From JALEFZ01 sp964564415 (GTDB taxonomy: Bacteria > Bacteroidota > Bacteroidia > J057), in NCBI GenBank assembly GCA_964564415.1, contig CAZMAV010000008.1, forward strand, positions 62,001-126,000: DNA of 64,000 nucleotides. The letters run 5' to 3'. Position 1 is the stretch's first letter; each line of letters starts with the position of its first letter. The position numbers and the translations under genes are program-made. The notes under the pieces are model-generated. The model was not told the origin of the DNA. It saw nothing but the letters and a program-made list of their open reading frames with translations, and made no database searches. Shown piece by piece: positions 43,570 to 50,518 of the stretch.

Positions 43570-45093
43570 ATGGCCTTTTTAGGATCAATCATCAAAAGAG
43601 GAATAGAACTCAACCAACGCTTGCAGGGCCAACCCGTGTCAGCCGAAGCCCAGCAGCGAGAACAACTCAGGAAATTACTGGAAACGGCCAAGAATACGGC
43701 ATTTGGCAAATATTACGGCTTTGAACAATTGCTCAAAGCCAACCATCCCGTAGAGGCTTTTAAGCAGGAAGTTCCTATCCACAATTATCAAAAGATTCAC
43801 GGTGAATGGTGGCACAAGCAGCAGACCTACCCGGATATAACCTGGCCGGGCAAGCCTGAATTTTTTGCCCTGAGTAGCGGCACCACCGGAAAAAAAAGCA
43901 AGCGCATTCCTATCACAGATGATTTTATACAGAGCATGAGGGATGTGGGGACCTCACTGATCAAAGCCATTCCTAACTACGACTTTCCAGAAGAACTCTT
44001 CGAGAGTGAAATTCTCATGCTTAGCAGTTCGGCCAACCTGGCCCAACATCCTCATGGCCACATGGAAGGTGAAATCAGTGGGATTAACGTCAATAACTTT
44101 CCCGGTTGGTACGACCTTTTTTATCGCCCCGGCAAGGAAATCGCAGCCATTCCTGACTGGGACGAGCGGGTTTTACGCATCGCCAAAGAGGCGCCCAACT
44201 GGAATATTGGAGCTATTGCAGGCATTCCTTCCTGGGTTTTGCTCATGCTCAAGCGGGTCCTCGAATACCATCAGTTGGAGAGCATACATGAATTGTGGCC
44301 CAACCTAACGGCCTATGCAAGCGGTGGTGTCGCCTTTGAAACCTATAGAAAAGATTTCGAAAAGATAACTTCCCGTCCTTTAACCATCATGGATACCTAC
44401 CTGGCTTCTGAAGGATTCTTTGCCTACACAGCCCGACCCGAAACCATGGCCATGGAACTGGCCCTTTCTCATGGATATTTTTACGAGTTTATCCCCTTTG
44501 ACGAGAGAGGAGTTGACGAAATGGGAAACCTGCTGGAAAATCCCCTCTCTCTCACCCTTGACGAGGTAGAACTCGAACAGGATTATGTCATGATTATTTC
44601 TACCTGTGCAGGTACCTGGAGGTACAGCATTGGCGATACCGTTAAGTTTACCCAAAAAGATCCCCCTGAGATTCTCATCACAGGCAGGACAAAGTTTTTC
44701 CTCAACGTAGTGGGGTCTCAACTTTCGGAGGATAAAATGGATGAGGCTATCATCTCGGTTGCTGAAGAAATGGGACACAGCGTCAACGAATACTCCGTGG
44801 CTGCCCTACAGGATGAAGAAGAAGCCTATTATCACCAGTGGATCATTGTCTCAGAGTCCGATATAGACGAAGCTGCATTTAGAGAAAAACTAGACGCCAG
44901 CCTTAAGGAGGCCAATAAAAACTATGCTGTCGCCCGCAACAAGGCGCTGAAGGATATAAAGGTAAAAGCCATAGACAAGGCTAGCTATCATCAGTATCTA
45001 GAAAAGGGTAAAAAGAAGGGAGGACAAATGAAAACGCCGAAGGTCATGAAGGCAGAAAAGATGAGAGATTATTTAGTCTTCCTGGGCGGATAG
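43570..45093 (+). CDS. GH3 auxin-responsive promoter family protein (acyl-adenylating amidosynthetase-like)
   Basis: A 507-residue member of the GH3 family. Its ANL-type adenylation motifs are visible: EFFALSSGTTGKKSKRIPIT (the ATP loop), YASGGVAFETYRKDF, TYLASEGFFAYT, and the IISTCAGTWRYSIGDTVKFT/ILITGRTKFFLNVVGSQLSEDKMDEAI segment. Plant GH3 enzymes join amino acids to acyl acids such as auxin. Bacterial homologues are common in Bacteroidota but their substrates are unknown. The frame is open to a TTG at 43477. I chose the ATG at 43570 (MAFLGSIIKRGIELN), the family's normal start. Its stop overlaps the end of the convergent metallopeptidase-like gene by 21 bases. Confidence 0.9.
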   Translation: MAFLGSIIKRGIELNQRLQGQPVSAEAQQREQLRKLLETAKNTAFGKYYGFEQLLKANHPVEAFKQEVPIHNYQKIHGEWWHKQQTYPDITWPGKPEFFALSSGTTGKKSKRIPITDDFIQSMRDVGTSLIKAIPNYDFPEELFESEILMLSSSANLAQHPHGHMEGEISGINVNNFPGWYDLFYRPGKEIAAIPDWDERVLRIAKEAPNWNIGAIAGIPSWVLLMLKRVLEYHQLESIHELWPNLTAYASGGVAFETYRKDFEKITSRPLTIMDTYLASEGFFAYTARPETMAMELALSHGYFYEFIPFDERGVDEMGNLLENPLSLTLDEVELEQDYVMIISTCAGTWRYSIGDTVKFTQKDPPEILITGRTKFFLNVVGSQLSEDKMDEAIISVAEEMGHSVNEYSVAALQDEEEAYYHQWIIVSESDIDEAAFREKLDASLKEANKNYAVARNKALKDIKVKAIDKASYHQYLEKGKKKGGQMKTPKVMKAEKMRDYLVFLGG

Positions 45094-45657
45094 GTGGGTA
45101 CCTGGAAGGAGGGGGATTTTACCATCAACGCACATCTCCACATCTGCCATGGACATATAGTATTTTCTGATTTTTGCCTTGTACTCTTTTCCCATGAAGT
45201 CATTTTCCAAAAGAAAGCGCTTAGTCGCCAAGATTTCTTCGTGAAAACCGTTTTGGATGGCGATGTGATCTGCCACGTGCTCGGCCTTTGTCTTAAAACG
45301 ATCGGAAAATACGTATTTCAGTCCATAGGCAATCATACCTAGATTTGAGTAAGGGGCATAATCTACTACGTGCCCCAATTCGTGGGCAAACCAACCTGTA
45401 AGCACCTTCCTGGGCAACTCGGCGATTTTCATCTCTTCACTGTCCCGGACGTAGGTCGATAGGCGGATTCGATAACGCTTCACCCCTGTAAACAGGCTCT
45501 TCAAGCTGATGAGAGGCTGGGCCTGCATGGTAGAACCCTTTACCGGGGTCTGCACCAAACGAAGGTCAAACTCGTGTAGAATTTTATAGCGATAGTAGAC
45601 CTCCAGAAAACTGGATTTTACATTTTCAGACTGCACATTGTGAAAACTGACTTTCAT
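45073..45657 (-). CDS. Putative zinc metallopeptidase-like protein with HELGH motif
   Basis: A 194-residue protein not assignable to a named family. WFAHELGHVVDYAPYSN holds the HExxH zinc/catalytic motif, and KAEHVADHIAIQNGF (about 25 residues further) provides the ExxAD pattern that gives the third ligand in gluzincin-type peptidases. The N-terminal part (SFLEVYYRYKILHEFDLRLVQTPVKGSTMQAQP) is predicted mixed alpha/beta. No signal peptide is visible. The frame is open to an ATG at 45834, but the ATG at 45657 is preferred because a repeat end lies in the upstream stretch (45675-45693) and the extra 59 residues are low in protein character. It converges on the GH3 gene. Confidence 0.75.
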   Translation of the reverse strand: MKVSFHNVQSENVKSSFLEVYYRYKILHEFDLRLVQTPVKGSTMQAQPLISLKSLFTGVKRYRIRLSTYVRDSEEMKIAELPRKVLTGWFAHELGHVVDYAPYSNLGMIAYGLKYVFSDRFKTKAEHVADHIAIQNGFHEEILATKRFLLENDFMGKEYKAKIRKYYMSMADVEMCVDGKIPLLPGTHLSAQED

Positions 45658-45674
45658 GATACTGTTTTCATTTG

Positions 45675-45693
45675 AATAATGATTATCACAAAT
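45675..45693 (+). repeat. Solo end of the dispersed element
   Basis: AATAATGATTATCACAAAT here is identical over 19 bases to the left end of copy 1 (6441-6459). No core or second end is attached nearby except copy 4, which begins 149 bp to the right. It lies 18 bp upstream of the metallopeptidase-like gene's preferred start. Confidence 0.7.
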
Positions 45694-45841
45694 CTTCTTA
45701 AGTGATAGAAAAAATAGCTTTTCACCCTGGATAAATCTATATATACCTTTCCCATGGGTTTGCTCCTCGTTCAATTGCCTGCTAAAGAGAGGGATGAGTC
45801 TTAGATACAATTTTTTATACAAAAGCCTTTTCATATCTATG

Positions 45842-45955
45842 AGTGATTATCACGAATCATTTTTATGAATACAATCAATGGCGTTGTTGGGGTTGAAGAT
45901 GAGTTATTTGTGATAATCTCAACAGCGCGTTAGCCATTCATTTGTAGTGGTTACT
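45842..45955 (-). repeat. Dispersed palindromic element, copy 4
   Basis: The left end AGTGATTATCACGAATCAT and the right end TTAGCCATTCATTTGTAGTGGTTACT are the inverted counterparts of the copy-1 ends. The core GTTGTTGGGGTTGAAGATGA ... ATAATCTCAACAGC is in the middle. It sits between divergent genes, 98 bp before the oxygenase gene at 46054. Confidence 0.8.
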
Positions 45956-46053
45956 ATTTTGAACAAAAAAAACGTACATCTATTAAAATAAATCCGTATC
46001 ATTCCAGGCTTCTCGGACTATCGATAGTATAAGTTCAATTTATTCTGCCAAAG
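45956..46053. other. Promoter region of the oxygenase gene
   Basis: 98 bp between repeat copy 4 and the ATG at 46054. AT-rich, and presumably holds the promoter. The wider gap from 45658 includes the solo end and copy 4, already described. Confidence 0.4.
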
Positions 46054-46671
46054 ATGAGAAATACATTGCACCAGTTTGAGGATGAAAAATATGAAGGGCT
46101 GATTTCGGGACTGCTGGAAGAGGGCTTTGGGCTGAGCGATGCTTTGTTTGATACCAATTTAACCACAGGTCTTCGGCAAAACCTGCTTTCCTTTTATCAG
46201 GCCGGAAAAATGAGGCCTGCGGGGGTAGGCAGAGAGCAGGACTTTTTGAAAGACAGCCTGATCCGGGGCGATGTCATCAGGTGGATCGAGAAGGATAGCA
46301 GAGAGCCTTACGAAGCTGCATTTATAAAGATCTTTGAAGGCTTTATCGACTACCTGAACCGCACTTGCTACACAGGCATCAATGACTACGAATGTCATTA
46401 TGCTTATTATGAAGAAAACAGCTTCTACAAACGCCACGTAGATCAATTTCAGAGGCAGGCTGGCAGAAAATTTTCTTTTGTCCTGTATCTCAACGAAAAT
46501 TGGCAAGCAGAAAACGGGGGGCAACTTAGCCTATACTTACCGAAAAAAGATGTAAAGATTCTTCCTCTTGGGGGGAGGTCGGTCTTTTTTAGATCAGATG
46601 AAGTAGAGCACGAGGTTCATCCCTCTTTTAATCGTTACAGGCTCAGCATTGCCGGGTGGCTCAAGCGATAG
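46054..46671 (+). CDS. 2-oxoglutarate/Fe(II)-dependent oxygenase (prolyl 4-hydroxylase-like)
   Basis: A 205-residue protein with a double-stranded beta-helix dioxygenase core. FYKRHVDQFQ contains the HxD iron pair, FSFVLYLNENWQAENGGQLSLYLP is the following beta segment, and EVEHEVHPSFNRYRLSIAGWLKR supplies the second His and the Arg that binds 2-oxoglutarate. The sequence resembles P4H-type and ribosomal-protein hydroxylases. The target is unknown, possibly a protein proline. Its 3' end overlaps the convergent split gene by 37 bases. Confidence 0.9.
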   Translation: MRNTLHQFEDEKYEGLISGLLEEGFGLSDALFDTNLTTGLRQNLLSFYQAGKMRPAGVGREQDFLKDSLIRGDVIRWIEKDSREPYEAAFIKIFEGFIDYLNRTCYTGINDYECHYAYYEENSFYKRHVDQFQRQAGRKFSFVLYLNENWQAENGGQLSLYLPKKDVKILPLGGRSVFFRSDEVEHEVHPSFNRYRLSIAGWLKR

Positions 46672-47021
46672 AGAAAGCTCTTGAAGGCTGCGATATTATA
46701 ATTGTACTCTTCTCCAGTGGCATAATCTACTTCCCTGTCTACATCCTCTACGTAAACCGCCCCACCTGAACTCAAATAACAGCCCCTCAGGATGGTTTTA
46801 TCCAGTTTGATCCACATGGGATAGGGTGACTTTCTTATTCCAGTTCCAGAAAAACTGCGGCTTTGTTGGGACAGCCACTCACTCCGAAACTCGATGCGCT
46901 CTAATTTCGAGTCTAGCCGACCGTATTTTAACAAGATGTGCCGAAGAAAAATCTTGTCGTACGGCTCTATGTTTTTCTTTGCGAGATAGCGATCCACAAA
47001 GGCCAGTTTTTCTGCATTCAT
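46635..47021 (-). CDS. Hypothetical protein, C-terminal half of a gene split at a T8 tract
   Basis: A 128-codon frame (MNAEKLAFVDRYLAKKNIEPYDKIFLRHILLKYGRLDSKLERIEFRSEWLSQQ ... EYNYNIAAFKSFLYRL) with no family I recognise. Its reading frame continues upstream into the T8 tract at 47038-47045. If that tract had seven Ts, this frame would be continuous with the gene at 47032-47319, giving one protein of about 227 residues. It overlaps the oxygenase gene end. Confidence 0.6.
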   Translation of the reverse strand: MNAEKLAFVDRYLAKKNIEPYDKIFLRHILLKYGRLDSKLERIEFRSEWLSQQSRSFSGTGIRKSPYPMWIKLDKTILRGCYLSSGGAVYVEDVDREVDYATGEEYNYNIAAFKSFLYRLSHPAMLSL

Positions 47022-47031
47022 CCCGTGGTTG

Positions 47032-47319
47032 CTAAACAAAAAAAATGTGGTTGAAGAGTTCGCCTAACCTATGATTCATCGCCTCCGCGTGGACAAGAGA
47101 ATTGCGGCCTTTATTTAGGTAATAAAGGTGATGGGCCCGCGTCTTGGGGACACAGGTCTGCGGATAAATGGTCAGGGGGCCAAGCCCCTTAAAGTCCCAG
47201 CTCAGGGCCTGATAGCGGTTAGAAGAATCACTTTTGAGTTCGGCATAAGTTGCCAAGCGAAACATGACAGACTCGGAGAAAGGAAAATCCCGAAGAAATC
47301 GGTTGATCAAATTTTCCAT
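47032..47319 (-). CDS. Hypothetical protein, N-terminal half of a gene split at a T8 tract
   Basis: A 95-residue frame from the ATG at 47319 (MENLINRFLRDFPFSESVMFRLATYAELKSDSSNRYQALSWDFKGLGPLTIYPQTCVPKTRAHHLYYLNKGRNSLVHAEAMNHRLGELFNHIFFV) that ends at a TAG directly after eight Ts. One T fewer would join it to the following frame without a stop. I do not recognise a family. No signal peptide is seen. Confidence 0.65.
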   Translation of the reverse strand: MENLINRFLRDFPFSESVMFRLATYAELKSDSSNRYQALSWDFKGLGPLTIYPQTCVPKTRAHHLYYLNKGRNSLVHAEAMNHRLGELFNHIFFV

Positions 47320-47568
47320 GGGATGGTCCGGCTTCTTTCCTTGAGCTTAAAGACCCTTGCACAGGGTCAAACCCAGGCACAGCAAAACCAGGATTCTTAA
47401 TCGAAACGTAGAGCGGGGTTTTCTAATGTAAGGATATGGGAGGGAATCCATTTGTGAAAGTTAGCCTTTCCATTCCCAATATATCAATAATCCGGAAAAA
47501 CCACAGCTTAAATAGTATTTTTACATAAAATACTGCGTAAATCTCTCAGGAAAATATGAGGATTGGGG

Positions 47569-48021
47569 CTATTCTCCCAGCATATCAAGGGAAATTAGAT
47601 TATGCTCATTTTTATTGATGGCACCCATACGGAGAAATCCTCCGGCTGCCTTAGCTACATGTTCGGCAAGGGACCTAAGGCTCTGCCTGATCATTTGGGC
47701 ATGTTCATCGTCAATTTTGTCAAGGGCGGACTTTAGGTTGGCCAGTTCTTCCTCGTAGGCCTTCTGGCTATTTTGAGGCTGCCATTCTTCAATGAGCTTA
47801 TTAAGATCTGCCTGGAATCTTTCATGAACTACTTCGTAGTAATCATGGAGGCGTTCATCGGAGGTAAAAGTTCGAAAGCGGACCAGTTTGGAGGCCCATT
47901 CGGTTTCGTTTTTGTGAATGTCGTCATCTGCACCTGCGATGTAGATGGTAACAAGAGCGGGGGCTTTGGTGAGCAGGTCGATTTCTTGATCGCTCAGGTT
48001 GCTGAAGTAGGAAATAGCCAT
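47569..48021 (-). CDS. Hypothetical protein, possibly TerB-like
   Basis: A 150-residue acidic helical protein (MAISYFSNLSDQEIDLLTKAPALVTIYIAGADDDIHKNETEWASKLVRFRTF...). The segment IAGADDDIHKNETEWASKLV, a helix ending in an acidic turn followed by a second helix, recalls the repeats of TerB-type tellurite-resistance proteins, but the match is weak. The frame runs open to 48099. I prefer the ATG at 48021 because a TATTTTTG -7-like box lies 21 bp upstream of it. No partner gene is nearby. Confidence 0.65.
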   Translation of the reverse strand: MAISYFSNLSDQEIDLLTKAPALVTIYIAGADDDIHKNETEWASKLVRFRTFTSDERLHDYYEVVHERFQADLNKLIEEWQPQNSQKAYEEELANLKSALDKIDDEHAQMIRQSLRSLAEHVAKAAGGFLRMGAINKNEHNLISLDMLGE

Positions 48022-48041
48022 AGGTTCTATAAATGATGGCG

Positions 48042-48049
48042 CAAAAATA
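48042..48049 (-). promoter_or_regulatory. Candidate -7 promoter box (TATTTTTG)
   Basis: TATTTTTG on the minus strand fits TAnnTTTG and lies 21 bp upstream of the chosen ATG at 48021. It supports that start over the upstream open frame. Confidence 0.4.
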
Positions 48050-48081
48050 AAGGATTTTTTGAAATATAAGGGGGAAGGACC

Positions 48082-48121
48082 AAAAAAAAGGGGCCGCACT
48101 GCACTGCAGCGCGGCTACCCC
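48082..48121 (-). terminator. Leftward terminator or small-RNA end
   Basis: On the minus strand AGGGGTAGCCGC pairs with GCGGCCCCT (bulged at TA) and is followed by eight Ts. The nearest upstream minus-strand gene, the VOC dioxygenase, ends 328 bp away. The structure may therefore close a separate short transcript. Confidence 0.7.
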
Positions 48122-48449
48122 TGTCATGAAAAACACACACAACTATGAAAAGCCCCAAATCTTAATCTACTCGAGGCAGATGTACTGTTTGTATCAGTTT
48201 AAGTTTCTACTAATTCCAAGTCCCTTTTGTTTCAAATTAATAATGATTTATTAACCCATGAGCAATTTCAGCATGGAGAAAAATTTTTGCCTTTTTTATC
48301 CTCATGAAATCTAGGGCGCTTCAATTTCTTTTAACCTAGGTTTGAAAGTAAAATAAAGAAACAAATCACCCACAAAGGGCATTTTTTTCTGACAATTCAG
48401 CATTAGAATCTCATTCGGGAATACCGAGAATCGAAATTTGATCCCGAGT

Positions 48450-49385
48450 TTAATAGTCTACTTCCGGAAGTTCTGCTGAAATCTTACTGCGGTTCTCTTC
48501 CTCCCAGGTAGGAAGCTTGAGGTCCTTACCTAGATTCTCTTTAGACTCATCTACCATAAATCCTGGAGGGATGGTCGCCACCTCAAAAAGTACACCTCCG
48601 GGCTCTCTGAAGTAGATGGAATGAAAATAATTTCGATCCAGAATATCCGTGACCTTGTGGCCTTGTTCACGGAGAAAGCGGTGCAATTGTCCTTGTTCCT
48701 CATCGCTGCTCACCGCCAGGGCAACGTGATGTACGGTGCCAATCCCATTTTTCCCTTTTTCAGCGTAAGGATCTATGAGTATGTCCACGATCTTTCCTGA
48801 GCCTTCCTGCTCCGCCTCAAGCCTCATTCGATTGCCTTCCTCACGAGTGATGACAAAATTAAGGTTTTCAGTCATGAGCTTTACAGTGGCATCAGGCTTT
48901 TGTTGAACCATTGTTACAGAATGGATGCCTCTGATTGCCATGTCTTCACCTACCCCAGCCTCGACCCAGGGATTGCGGTTGTCGTCTGCTTCCACCAATT
49001 CGATTCTAAGTCCAGAAGGATCAGCAAAACGTAGCCCGGCAGCTCCAAATCGCTCAAACTCCTCCAGGTTGATGCCCGCTTTTGTCAGGCGATGTTTCCA
49101 TGAAATTTGACTTACCTTCGGAATGGAAAAAGTTGTATCCACCACCTGACCATGGCCTTTGACTCCCTGCCTTACTCCCTTACCCTTGTAGGGAAAGGTC
49201 GTCATGATGGTTCCGGGTTCACCCCTTTCATTCCCATAGTAAAAGTGATAGACCCCTGTATTGTCAAGGTTTACAGTTTTCTTCACAACCCTCAATCCCA
49301 AGAGTCTGGAATAAAAATCCAGGTCTTCTTGGGCCTCGTTTACAGTTGCAGTGACGTGATGTATACCTCTGATTGAAAATTTCAT
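48450..49385 (-). CDS. VOC-family ring-cleaving dioxygenase-like protein
   Basis: A 311-residue protein of the glyoxalase/bleomycin-resistance/extradiol-dioxygenase superfamily with two VOC units. Unit one starts IRGIHHVTATVNEAQEDLDFYSRLLGLRVVKKTVN, with a metal His in HHVT and later Glu in RIELVEADD. Unit two starts IRGIHSVTMV, with HHVALAV and the closing LFEVATIPPGF. The pattern resembles MhqO/YkcA-type ring-cleaving dioxygenases, which act on hydroquinones or catechols. The substrate is not readable. The ATG at 49385 is well placed. Confidence 0.88.
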   Translation of the reverse strand: MKFSIRGIHHVTATVNEAQEDLDFYSRLLGLRVVKKTVNLDNTGVYHFYYGNERGEPGTIMTTFPYKGKGVRQGVKGHGQVVDTTFSIPKVSQISWKHRLTKAGINLEEFERFGAAGLRFADPSGLRIELVEADDNRNPWVEAGVGEDMAIRGIHSVTMVQQKPDATVKLMTENLNFVITREEGNRMRLEAEQEGSGKIVDILIDPYAEKGKNGIGTVHHVALAVSSDEEQGQLHRFLREQGHKVTDILDRNYFHSIYFREPGGVLFEVATIPPGFMVDESKENLGKDLKLPTWEEENRSKISAELPEVDY

Positions 49386-49573
49386 AGCTAATTTAAAGGA
49401 CGATTAACACACATATCAATGTTTACACATTATTTACCGAAATGGAATTAAATTTGTTTACCGAGGCTCTCTTTGGTTACTTAAGGAGCAATAGAAGCAA
49501 CCTGTAGATAAAAAACTTATCATTCTGGTGTTTCTACAAGACACAATCACCTCATCAATTTACTCCTACCGAC

Positions 49574-50281
49574 ATGAAAGCTAGCATCACATTTATCTCC
49601 ATATTATTGATATTGACAATGGCCTCTTTTGCTCAAGAGACGGTCTATTCTGCTGAATTTACAGGACTGAGGATCAAGAGTGGCCTTAATGTCCAGCTTC
49701 GAGCGGGCAATTCTCCCAGAATAGAAGTCTTCGATGATTTACCTCTCTTGATTGAACGGGAGGGCAATACCCTTACGCTTAAGCTCCCAAAGGGCTACTC
49801 CAGTGCTGGAAAGTCCAAAAAGGTGATTATCACCTACCGCGGTTTGGAGTATTTAGAAGCTCGCTCAGGTGCCTATGTACATAGTGAAGCCCCTCTTCGC
49901 ATTTCGATATTGGATATTTCGGCTCATGGAGGCGCCAATGTTAAGCTTGAAGTCGATGTGGATAAACTGAGAGGAGGTTCGGATGGAGGAGCCAGCATGC
50001 TTCTCAGGGGTCAGGCTGAGGATGTGGTGTTAGAAGCTTCCGGCGGAGGCAATTTAATTGCCAAAAACTTATGGGCAAATAGGGTAAAAGCTTCTGCCGC
50101 TTCCGGTGGTAACCTACATGTATTTGTCAAAGAAAGCCTAGTGGCACAGGCGGTCTCCGGCGGTAAAATCACCTACTCAGGAGATCCCATAGATACCAAC
50201 GTCGATAAGCAAAGTGGAGGGCAGGTTAGAAAAGTAGCTAGCCAGAATAGACCCAGGAAGAAGGAAATCCGAGAATATTAG
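49574..50281 (+). CDS. DUF2807 (head GIN) exported protein
   Basis: A 235-residue exported protein with a signal peptide (MKASITFISILLILTMASFAQ). The body is the right-handed beta-helix repeat called head GIN/DUF2807: FTGLRIKSGLNVQLRAGNSPRIEVF, YLEARSGAYVHSE, ISAHGGANVKLEVD, GGSDGGASMLLRGQAEDVVLEASGGGNLIAKNL and SGGKITYSGDP. Members are common and of unknown function, thought to bind cell-surface partners. No T9SS tail is present. A terminator-like hairpin lies at 50407, before thrS. Confidence 0.88.
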   Translation: MKASITFISILLILTMASFAQETVYSAEFTGLRIKSGLNVQLRAGNSPRIEVFDDLPLLIEREGNTLTLKLPKGYSSAGKSKKVIITYRGLEYLEARSGAYVHSEAPLRISILDISAHGGANVKLEVDVDKLRGGSDGGASMLLRGQAEDVVLEASGGGNLIAKNLWANRVKASAASGGNLHVFVKESLVAQAVSGGKITYSGDPIDTNVDKQSGGQVRKVASQNRPRKKEIREY

Positions 50282-50406
50282 AATGGATAAAACCCATATA
50301 GCTTAGGATGGTTAAAGAAAAGAGGAGCTATGACTTCGATCTGATCTGCCCGGCTGATTGTCGGAAAGGGAAAAAATAATGGATAGAAGTTCAGCACTTA
50401 TGAATA

Positions 50407-50433
50407 CCGGGGAGCAGTCTCTGGGCTTTTTTT
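50407..50433 (+). terminator. Terminator-like hairpin between DUF2807 and thrS genes
   Basis: CCGGGGA (50407-50413) and TCTCTGG (50418-50424) pair with two G-U pairs across a 4-base loop. Seven Ts follow. It could end the DUF2807 transcript or act as an attenuator for thrS. T-box sequence signals were not seen. Confidence 0.6.
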
Positions 50434-50518
50434 GTTTAGGAATTATTGATTCTCTACTTCTATTTCGCACATTTGCCTAAGCTGTGTATTTTTGACCAGC
50501 AACAATCATCAAAGATTC

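Larger units (their letters stand above)
48022..48449. other. Intergenic region with terminator
   Basis: 428 bp. It contains the -7-like box at 48042-48049 and the terminator at 48082-48121. The rest is AT-rich and shows no coding pattern or repeat. Confidence 0.5.

Noticed and set aside
50282..50518. T-box leader for thrS
   Set aside because: No T-box sequence or specifier stem is seen. The terminator-like hairpin alone is not enough.
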